DNA of 5,581 bases from an uncultured Flavobacteriales bacterium (GTDB lineage Bacteria; Bacteroidota; Bacteroidia; Flavobacteriales; Vicingaceae), in the NCBI GenBank assembly GCA_913052515.1, contig CAJXFJ010000143.1:1-5581 (forward strand). Direction: 5' to 3'. The translations under genes were made by a program, and so were the position numbers. How positions within the stretch are numbered: position 1 is the first letter of the stretch; each line of letters starts with the position of its first letter. The notes under the pieces are model-generated. The model was not told where the DNA came from. It made no database searches and was given only the letters and a program-made list of their open reading frames with translations. Of this stretch, positions 1 to 5,581 are shown one piece after another.

Positions 1-1088
1 GTCCGCTCTGCCTTTTTTGTTGAACCTGTTAAGAGCGCATATGAAATTCCCAGCTTGTTTAAGTTTTCTTCTAATGATTCAAAATGTTGGGAAGCTAGAA
101 TCTCTGTTGGTGCCATAAGTGTAGCCTGATATCCATTGTCTAAAGCAATGAGCATACTCATCAAAGCAACCATCGTTTTTCCGCTACCCACATCGCCTTG
201 CAGTAAACGATTCATGTGCTTTCCACTTCCTAGGTCTTTTCTGATTTCTTTGAGAACGCGTTTTTGAGCAGAAGTTAATTCAAAGGGTAAATAACGTGAA
301 TAGAAAGAATTAAAGTACTCACCTACCTCAACAAAGGGAAAGCCTTTTGACTTATTCAGATTGACCAACTTTAGTTTTAGCAAGTCTAGTTGAATGAAAA
401 ACAACTCTTCTAACTTTAATCGAAAAATTGCACGTTTCAGGCGTTCTTGATCTTTCGGAAAATGAATATTAAACAAAGCTGCCTCTCGACTCATGAGTTT
501 TCTTTCTTCAAGAAATTTTTGGGGTAAATTTTCGGCTATTTTTCCCTTTAGTTTTGGCAGTAAAACGCGACTTAACTTGGCAATATTCTTGGAAGCCAAA
601 CCTGATCGATTTAACTTTTCTGTTGTGGAATATACCGGCAACAGATTAACCTGCAAGGAGTTTTTATGTTCTAAGTATGTTTCCAATTCTGGGTGAACCA
701 AATTTACTTGACTCTTGTATGCATTTGGTTTTCCAAAAACCACATACTTTTCCCCAATCTTTATAGAGCGCTTCAAGTATTGAATTCCCTTAAACCAAAC
801 CAAGTCTATTGTTCCGCTTTCATCTTTAAACTTGGCAACCAATCGCTTTTTACGGGGCACACCCAATTCTTCAACATAAGTAATTTCACCTATGAGTTGA
901 ACATAAGATAGCTCTCCGCTTACTTGCGATACTTGATGAAACTGAGTACGATCGTCGTATCGAAAAGGGAAATAATTGAGTAAATCACCAAAAGTTTTTA
1001 ATTTCAATTCTTTAGCAAGTAGCTCCGCTCGTTTGGGACCAACTCCTTTTAAAAACTCTAAAGATGTTTGAAAAATGGCATCACTCAT
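1..1088 (-). CDS. recG: ATP-dependent DNA helicase RecG, N-terminal part (3' end outside the window)
   Basis: RecG is a cytoplasmic superfamily 2 DNA translocase that remodels stalled replication forks and branch-migrates Holliday junctions. The frame is open from the ATG at 1088-1086 to the window edge, giving 362 codons; family members are usually about 700 residues, so roughly half is seen. A helix-hairpin-helix-like segment (GVGPKRAELL, residues 15-24) is followed by the family-typical YFPFRYDDRT (39-48). An OB-fold wedge region covers roughly residues 60-160. The helicase core starts near FELTSAQ (269-275, with Q275 as the Q-motif glutamine). Walker A is GDVGSGKT (298-305), motif Ia is APTE (326-329), and LTGST (353-357) follows. 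The DExH box would lie beyond the edge. I saw no frameshift or in-frame stop. The start gives the normal RecG N-terminus; no Shine-Dalgarno sequence is visible, as is usual in Bacteroidota. An upstream terminator suggests independent transcription. Confidence 0.96.
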   Translation of the reverse strand, partial: MSDAIFQTSLEFLKGVGPKRAELLAKELKLKTFGDLLNYFPFRYDDRTQFHQVSQVSGELSYVQLIGEITYVEELGVPRKKRLVAKFKDESGTIDLVWFKGIQYLKRSIKIGEKYVVFGKPNAYKSQVNLVHPELETYLEHKNSLQVNLLPVYSTTEKLNRSGLASKNIAKLSRVLLPKLKGKIAENLPQKFLEERKLMSREAALFNIHFPKDQERLKRAIFRLKLEELFFIQLDLLKLKLVNLNKSKGFPFVEVGEYFNSFYSRYLPFELTSAQKRVLKEIRKDLGSGKHMNRLLQGDVGSGKTMVALMSMLIALDNGYQATLMAPTEILASQHFESLEENLNKLGISYALLTGSTKKAER

Positions 1089-1154
1089 GAAGAAACCAAG
1101 TTACGAAGTGAAGAGGAATAAACCTTTTTTGCACTAGAAAGTTTGAAGCAAAAA

Positions 1155-1180
1155 AAATCCCCTAGTTTTCTAGGGGATTT
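1155..1180 (-). terminator. Rho-independent terminator of the T9SS-secreted protein gene
   Basis: A perfect 11-bp inverted repeat (AAATCCCCTAG / CTAGGGGATTT) encloses a 4-base loop. Read on the minus strand, the stem is followed by a run of five T (complement of 1154-1150). It begins 20 bases after the stop codon at 1201-1203. No comparable T-run follows on the plus strand, so it should work in one direction. It lies between two codirectional genes and should insulate recG from transcription of the secreted-protein gene. Confidence 0.9.
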
Positions 1181-1200
1181 AATATAATTCAATTTTGAAT

Positions 1201-3396
1201 TTATCTAACCACAGAAATTTTTCTTGTGATTACTTCTTCATTTAATCTTACATTCATAAAATAAAATCCTTCTGAATAAGCTGATAAATCTAATTCTACA
1301 TTATGCTTACCAGCTACCATTGTTCCTTTATTTTCTGTAAACATTAACTTTCCTGTTAAGTCAAACACTTCAACGGAAACACTTTTAGATTCACTTAAAT
1401 CGAATGAAACATTTGTTTTTTGAGCAGTTGGGTTAGGGTAAACTGTTAAGCTTGCCTTATCCTTTCTAATATCATCTACAGAAGTAATTAAATTACTCAT
1501 CTTTACTCGCTCTGCATTTAAAATTTCATACATCGCAATATTTGAAGCTCCATAATATGCAACAAAACCAATTACATACATTTGAGATTCATCCCAACCG
1601 TTAGGTAAAGAAGTTGTAAAGCTTCTTGTGTAATTCGTGTTTAAACTATAATTCGTAGGTATTACATTTCCTGCTCCCCAAGTTCCTGGTAAGATATCAC
1701 GCATTACCCTTTTATGAATATAATTCGGAATTGGATCACCTAAGCTCGCAAATGGATGACCAGGTTGATTATTATATGCATTATCTTGGTTCCATCCATT
1801 CAAAGGGTATACTCCTCCACCCGTCGGCGTTCCCGTAGGTCCCACAACACTATCTTCAATTAACATCAAACCAACTGTAACTGTGCCTGGTTGAATGTAA
1901 TCTACTAAAGAAGCATTTACATTAACAGTTAAAGAACGAGTTGACGAATTATATCCACCTGTTAAAGTAACGTCTACCGCTGAACCTGCTTGAGATTGTG
2001 ACAAGGATCTTTGAGCCCAAGTACTTGCTTGCCAATTAGGATAACCTGCAGCCCTTCCAAAAGCTACATCTGTTTCTCCATCAAACAATTTACGATCAAC
2101 CATTCCCGTAGGTGCAGAATTAAAACCTAATGTAGAACAAAGTTGACTTGCCTCAGTATTTGTCATTTGGTCGGTATTGAAGCAAGAGTGAACCGAAGTG
2201 GTATATACGTGCTGATAATTTGTTTCTATTTGCTGAGCAACCCAAGCTCCATCTGGACAAAACTGACAAACGGCCGTTGTAAACTGCTCAAAAACAGCTT
2301 TTTTCTGTATCGTATTTCCTAGGTTAATAAATACATCTGTACTCAATGAGTCGTCAATTGGATCTTGATCTGCAACACCATTTGGCATATCAGTTCTCAC
2401 TTCAATGGTATATGTTTGACCTGCTGTAGTGGGGTTCCAACTAACTCCGTGAGTAAAAGTGGTGGAAGCATTACTTGCTAAATTTAAATTTGTAAGCGTA
2501 TCCTTATTAACTGTTACACCACCGTCTGCGGTCCAGCTAATTTCTAATGAATTTAAAACAGCTGAGCCTTTATTAGCAATAGATCCTGTAATTGCAATTG
2601 GGTTTTGATTTGATTCTACTGCATTGAGAGACAAATCTAATAATTCTGCATTGTTTGCTGGTCTAGTTCCAGGAATAAACTCATAATAAACATTATCCGT
2701 AGCATCTGATGCACTTCCACCATTCGTAACATAAGAGGGTGTATTCGGAGCTGTAGCCACCTGAACTGCCGTTGTTGCGTCAATTTGAACACCGATTGTT
2801 AAAGTAAGGGGAGTAACGTAAGTTCTTTGGTCAACTACATATAAACGATTGGTAGTTTCTTCTAAAACTAAACTCCAATAAGTCCATTGAGTTCCTGTTG
2901 CTCCAGGAGCACCAAAAGAGGCAAATGTCACCCAATGCTGACGATTAGGCGCAGTACCGTGTGTTTTTGCAATTACCCCATCATTTGCGGATCCACCTGC
3001 TCCTTGTTGCAGTCCCCAAACCATTACCGACTTATCAGGAATGCTTGCAGAAGGCAAAATTGTATTCGTGGTAGGTGGAACAGTAGTTGCAGAAGTAGTA
3101 AATGTTAAAACACCAGTGTTAGAGACAATATAAGATGTCACCGCTTGACCATTGAAGCTAAAGCTAAAAGGAATGGTTTGAGCAGCTGACCAGGTCAAGG
3201 CAGTTGTACCATTTGCTATAAGCGAACTGTAACCATCAGCTACTGTGACGCCTGCAGCTCCAAAAGGCTGTTCTGGGTCATTATTTAAGTTACCGGGATT
3301 TTGTCCAGCTGGATTGATAGTATTATAATAGTACTGAGCCTGAGCTCCAACACTAAATAAAGCTACAAGAGAAAGAGTGGATAGTAATCTTTTCAT
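1201..3396 (-). CDS. T9SS-secreted multidomain protein with Omp28-like thioredoxin-fold module
   Basis: Predicted cell-surface or extracellular protein of 731 residues. Residues 1-21 (MKRLLSTLSLVALFSVGAQA then Q) are a classic Sec signal peptide with an AQA cleavage site. Residues 22 to about 245 are a Thr/Ser/Asn/Gly-rich, beta-rich region with no family I can name firmly; it contains a PFSFSFNG...VSNTGVLTF pattern (76-99). About 250-358 resembles a CARDB-type beta-sandwich. From about 362, QKKAVFEQFTTAVCQFCPDGAW matches the start of Omp28-related proteins: C377 and C380 form a CxxC motif, and APTGMVDR (428-435) is a plausible thioredoxin cis-Pro loop (P429). C405 and C420 are the only other cysteines in this module. 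About 648-731 is a T9SS type A sorting domain (VYPNP 652-656, FDLTGK, GFYFMNVRL, ending KISVVR). I chose the ATG at 3396 rather than the in-frame one 15 codons upstream because it begins the signal peptide. Specific function is unknown; a thiol-redox or adhesive role is inference. It forms a single-gene unit with its own terminator. Confidence 0.9.
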   Translation of the reverse strand: MKRLLSTLSLVALFSVGAQAQYYYNTINPAGQNPGNLNNDPEQPFGAAGVTVADGYSSLIANGTTALTWSAAQTIPFSFSFNGQAVTSYIVSNTGVLTFTTSATTVPPTTNTILPSASIPDKSVMVWGLQQGAGGSANDGVIAKTHGTAPNRQHWVTFASFGAPGATGTQWTYWSLVLEETTNRLYVVDQRTYVTPLTLTIGVQIDATTAVQVATAPNTPSYVTNGGSASDATDNVYYEFIPGTRPANNAELLDLSLNAVESNQNPIAITGSIANKGSAVLNSLEISWTADGGVTVNKDTLTNLNLASNASTTFTHGVSWNPTTAGQTYTIEVRTDMPNGVADQDPIDDSLSTDVFINLGNTIQKKAVFEQFTTAVCQFCPDGAWVAQQIETNYQHVYTTSVHSCFNTDQMTNTEASQLCSTLGFNSAPTGMVDRKLFDGETDVAFGRAAGYPNWQASTWAQRSLSQSQAGSAVDVTLTGGYNSSTRSLTVNVNASLVDYIQPGTVTVGLMLIEDSVVGPTGTPTGGGVYPLNGWNQDNAYNNQPGHPFASLGDPIPNYIHKRVMRDILPGTWGAGNVIPTNYSLNTNYTRSFTTSLPNGWDESQMYVIGFVAYYGASNIAMYEILNAERVKMSNLITSVDDIRKDKASLTVYPNPTAQKTNVSFDLSESKSVSVEVFDLTGKLMFTENKGTMVAGKHNVELDLSAYSEGFYFMNVRLNEEVITRKISVVR

Positions 3397-3429
3397 AGTA
3401 TATTTAATTAAGATGAATTTTATGACGGC

Positions 3430-3437
3430 TAAAGGTA
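3430..3437 (-). promoter_or_regulatory. Possible -7 promoter element for the secreted-protein gene
   Basis: On the minus strand this reads TACCTTTA, which matches the Bacteroidota -7 consensus TAnnTTTG at all but the last base. It lies 33 bases upstream of the ATG at 3396, giving a leader of roughly 25-30 bases. No convincing -33 TTG is seen at the usual spacing. A second near-match, TACCTTTT, lies further upstream on the same strand (3502-3509). The call is tentative. Confidence 0.3.
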
Positions 3438-3479
3438 ACAATCTTTTAAAAGAATCTTAGGATTCATATAATTTTTATG

Positions 3480-3540
3480 TCAATCTAAACTATTCATTTA
3501 CAAAAGGTATATACACTCATTTAATGGCGTCTTAGATTGA
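3480..3540. repeat. 9-bp inverted repeat in the divergent promoter region
   Basis: TCAATCTAA at 3480-3488 is the exact reverse complement of TTAGATTGA at 3532-3540, with 43 bases between the arms. The right arm overlaps the possible -33 region of the ABC operon promoter. This could be a regulator-binding arrangement, but arms of this length in AT-rich DNA can also arise by chance. A separate 10-bp palindrome, CTTTTAAAAG, lies at 3443-3452. Confidence 0.3.
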
Positions 3541-3563
3541 ATTAAGCAATACCTATATATTTG
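3537..3563 (+). promoter_or_regulatory. Probable promoter of the ABC exporter operon
   Basis: TATATTTG at 3556-3563 is an exact match to the Bacteroidota -7 consensus TAnnTTTG. A TTG at 3537-3539 lies 16 bases upstream and can serve as the -33 element, although the spacing is at or just under the short end of the usual range. Transcription would start near 3568-3570, leaving a very short AT-rich leader of about 10 bases before the ATG at 3580. Confidence 0.55.
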
Positions 3564-3579
3564 TTAAAAATTTTAGTTC

Positions 3580-4512
3580 ATGGACAACATTTTAGTTGCA
3601 GAGCATATAACAAAGGAGTATGCCAAACATAAGGCATTAGATGAAGTGAGCATAGCTGTTCCAAAGGGCAGTGTATTTGGCTTATTGGGTCCGAATGGTG
3701 CTGGCAAAACATCTTTAATTCGAATAATCAACCAAATTACAGGACCTGATTCAGGAAAAGTTTATTTAGGAGGAGAATTATTAGAACCAAAACATGTAGA
3801 GCAAATTGGCTACTTGCCGGAAGAAAGAGGTCTTTATAAAAAAATGGAGGTTGGTGAACAAGCCATGTACCTTGCTCAATTAAAGGGGATGGATAAAAAA
3901 TTAGCAAAAGAGAGACTAAAAGAGTGGTTCAGAAAATTTGACTTATCAATTTGGTGGAACAAAAAAGTAGAAGAACTTTCAAAAGGAATGGCTCAAAAAG
4001 TTCAATTTATTGTGACCGTTTTGCACGAGCCTAAACTTTTAATACTGGACGAACCTTTTAGTGGTTTTGACCCAATTAACACCAATTTGGTAAAAGCTGA
4101 GATCTTAAGGCTAAAAGAAGAAGGTACCACCATTATTTTATCGACGCATAACATGGGTTCCGTAGAAGAAATTTGTGAGCACATTGCATTAATTAATAAG
4201 TCAAAAAAGATTTTGGGAGGAAGTGTAAAGCAAATTCAAAATGATTTTAAAGAGGGAGTGTATGAAGTAACCTTTGATGGCAACTTGATTGCTTTTACAA
4301 ATGCTCTTTGGACTGGCTGTGAACTTTTAGATTCAGAGGATTTAGGAAGCTATAAGAAAGCCAAAGTTCGTTTAAACACTCATAAGTCACCAAATGAATT
4401 GCTAAAGGCCATTGTTCCTCATGTTGAAGTGCAAGGCTTACAAGAACTCATTCCAAGCATGAATGACATTTTTATCAAGCAAGTTCAAGAATCTTCATCT
4501 ACTAACGATTAA
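3580..4512 (+). CDS. ABC transporter ATP-binding protein, NatA-type (ABC-2 exporter ATPase)
   Basis: This 310-residue cytoplasmic ATPase should power the membrane protein encoded immediately downstream. All nucleotide-binding motifs are present in order: Walker A GPNGAGKTS (37-45), Q-loop region IGYLPEERGLY (76-86), signature LSKGM (133-137), Walker B LLILDEP (153-159, with D157 for Mg and E158 as the catalytic glutamate), D-loop SGFDP (161-165) and H-loop H190 in STHNM. E81 stands where most ABC proteins have glutamine. The GYLPEERGLY form, as I recall, is characteristic of the NatA/YhaQ group. Residues from about 225 to 310 form an accessory C-terminal domain (DUF4162-like) ending in the group-typical SMNDIFIKQV (293-302). 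The length is normal for the group. NatA of Bacillus is a sodium exporter ATPase, but this gene is too generic to assign a substrate. A gap of only 4 bases to the next gene implies one operon and probably translational coupling. Confidence 0.95.
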   Translation: MDNILVAEHITKEYAKHKALDEVSIAVPKGSVFGLLGPNGAGKTSLIRIINQITGPDSGKVYLGGELLEPKHVEQIGYLPEERGLYKKMEVGEQAMYLAQLKGMDKKLAKERLKEWFRKFDLSIWWNKKVEELSKGMAQKVQFIVTVLHEPKLLILDEPFSGFDPINTNLVKAEILRLKEEGTTIILSTHNMGSVEEICEHIALINKSKKILGGSVKQIQNDFKEGVYEVTFDGNLIAFTNALWTGCELLDSEDLGSYKKAKVRLNTHKSPNELLKAIVPHVEVQGLQELIPSMNDIFIKQVQESSSTND

Positions 4513-4516
4513 CAAA

Positions 4517-5581
4517 ATGAGCAAGGTCAATTTAATCATACAACGAGAGTATTTAACCCGTGTAAAGAAGAAGAGTTTCATCATAATGAGCATTATTGGT
4601 CCATTATTAATCGCCGCTCTTTTAATTGTTCCAACCTGGCTGGCAACTCAGCAAGAGGACATTCAAAATATTGAGGTTATTGATGAAACGGGTTTATTTA
4701 TTCGAAAATTAAAAAATACAGAAGAACTCAAGTTCAACTACGAATTTCGAACTTTAAAGGAAGCTCAAGACGATTTAATTAACGGAGGACCGTTCACTGC
4801 AGTTCTTCATATTCCTCATGTTGTGGTGACTTTACCGAAAACGGTGCAGATTTTTTATGAAGAGAAGCCATCAAATAGCAGTTTGGAATACATGGAAGAA
4901 CAAATTGCGAAGGTGATTGAAAATAAAAAGTTGGAAGATCAATTCAATTTAAGCCTAGATCAGATTTCAGGTTTAAGACCAAGGGTTGAAATTGTACCTA
5001 ATAAGATAAGCGAAACGGGCGAAACTCAAGAAACAGGTGGAACACTCGCTGCCGGAGTTGGTTTTGTTTTAGCATTCTTTATATACATGTTCATATTTAT
5101 GTTTGGCGTACAAGTTATGCGTGGAGTAATTGAAGAAAAAACCAGCCGAATTGTAGAAGTGATTATTTCTTCGGTAAAACCATTTCAATTGATGATTGGT
5201 AAAATTGTGGGAATCGCATTGGTTGCTTTTACTCAAATTACCATTATGATTATACTAACTGCGGGAATTGTAATTGGCGCTCAGCAGATTTTTAAGACCG
5301 ATATTACCAAAGCCAAAGTTGAGCAAATAAAACAAGTAGAAAATTTTAATCCTGAAGCAGAACAAAACCTTAAATCTGAAAAGTTAGATTCTAAAAATGG
5401 TTTTGTTGAACGCTTAAATGACCGAATAAGTCGAATCAACTTTCCATTGGTTTTGGGTTGCTTTTTATTTTACTTTATGGGGGGATACTTACTCTATGGA
5501 TCCTTGTTTGCCGCCATTGGATCAGCAGTTGATAATGAAACCGACACTCAACAATTTATGTTTCCGGTAACCGTACCTCTC
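4517..5581 (+). CDS. ABC-2 family transporter permease, NatB/YhaP-like (3' end outside the window)
   Basis: Membrane subunit paired with the preceding ATPase, acting in the inner membrane. The first 355 codons are present and open to the window edge; homologues typically run to somewhat over 400 residues. The N-terminus MSKVNLIIQREYLTRVKKKSF is basic and cytoplasmic. TM1 covers about 21-44, followed by an extracytoplasmic domain at about 45-176. TM2 is about 177-200, then a cytoplasmic coupling-helix stretch with the conserved VMRGVIEEKTSRIVEVIISS (200-219). TM3 is about 227-256, then a charged hydrophilic stretch at 257-307 and TM4 from about 308. The GGYLLYGSLFAAIGSAVDNETDTQQF region (322-347) is strongly characteristic of this permease family in Bacteroidota. 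The remaining TM helices are cut off. The start codon lies 4 bases after the ATPase stop, with no Shine-Dalgarno sequence. The substrate is unknown; sodium or small amphipathic compounds are only analogies to NatAB-type exporters. Confidence 0.93.
   Translation, partial: MSKVNLIIQREYLTRVKKKSFIIMSIIGPLLIAALLIVPTWLATQQEDIQNIEVIDETGLFIRKLKNTEELKFNYEFRTLKEAQDDLINGGPFTAVLHIPHVVVTLPKTVQIFYEEKPSNSSLEYMEEQIAKVIENKKLEDQFNLSLDQISGLRPRVEIVPNKISETGETQETGGTLAAGVGFVLAFFIYMFIFMFGVQVMRGVIEEKTSRIVEVIISSVKPFQLMIGKIVGIALVAFTQITIMIILTAGIVIGAQQIFKTDITKAKVEQIKQVENFNPEAEQNLKSEKLDSKNGFVERLNDRISRINFPLVLGCFLFYFMGGYLLYGSLFAAIGSAVDNETDTQQFMFPVTVPL

Noticed and set aside
493..911. Two small plus-strand open frames
   Set aside because: Both lie antisense inside recG, show no recognisable protein features and are explained as shadows of the coding frame.
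1096..1103. TAACTTGG on the minus strand as a recG -7 promoter element
   Set aside because: It matches TAnnTTTG imperfectly and lies only about 7 bases before the recG start codon, which would leave essentially no leader. The recG promoter must lie somewhere in 1089-1150, but I cannot place it.
2887..3108. 73-codon plus-strand open frame
   Set aside because: Antisense to the N-terminal region of the secreted protein. Its Cys/Ser/Arg-rich content is what the reverse of a Thr/Ala/Gly-rich coding frame produces.
3397..3441. N-terminal extension of the secreted protein to an in-frame ATG 15 codons upstream
   Set aside because: The extension would place MLPLAVIKFILIKYT before a complete, well-formed signal peptide and would overlap the likely promoter element. 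The ATG at 3396 gives a standard Sec signal.
3452..3465. Short hairpin GAATC-TTAG-GATTC in the divergent region
   Set aside because: The stem is only 5 bp with no T-run, in AT-rich DNA where such matches are common. It is not supportable as a terminator or operator.
4002..4184. 60-codon minus-strand open frame
   Set aside because: Antisense to the Walker B and H-loop region of the ABC ATPase, with no independent support.

Overview
This is AT-rich DNA, very probably from a member of the Bacteroidota and most likely Flavobacteriales-like. Three things point there. One protein ends in a type IX secretion system (T9SS) type A sorting domain. No start codon is preceded by a Shine-Dalgarno sequence; the leaders are AT-rich instead. 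A good match to the Bacteroidota -7 promoter element (TAnnTTTG) lies upstream of the ABC operon. The species cannot be fixed from this window.

Layout. Positions 1-1088 (minus strand) hold the first 362 codons of the ATP-dependent DNA helicase RecG; its C-terminal half lies off the left edge. A 112-base gap follows and contains a strong Rho-independent terminator at 1155-1180, oriented for the gene to its right. Positions 1201-3396 (minus strand) encode a 731-residue secreted protein: signal peptide, N-terminal beta-rich region, a CARDB-like beta-sandwich, an Omp28-like thioredoxin-fold module with a CQFC motif, and a C-terminal T9SS sorting domain. A 183-base divergent promoter region (3397-3579) follows. 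On the plus strand, 3580-4512 encodes a NatA-type ABC transporter ATPase. Four bases later, 4517-5581 begins its ABC-2 family membrane partner (NatB/YhaP-like), which runs off the right edge.

How the genes relate. The ATPase and permease form one operon and should assemble as one ABC-2 type exporter; the substrate is unknown. The secreted protein is its own transcription unit, closed by its own terminator, so recG is probably transcribed separately even though it lies codirectionally downstream. Nothing in the sequence links RecG, the T9SS cargo and the ABC exporter functionally. This looks mostly like an ordinary chromosomal neighbourhood. I found no mobile element, CRISPR array, tRNA or rRNA, and no convincing novel system. 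The least familiar part is the domain combination of the secreted protein.
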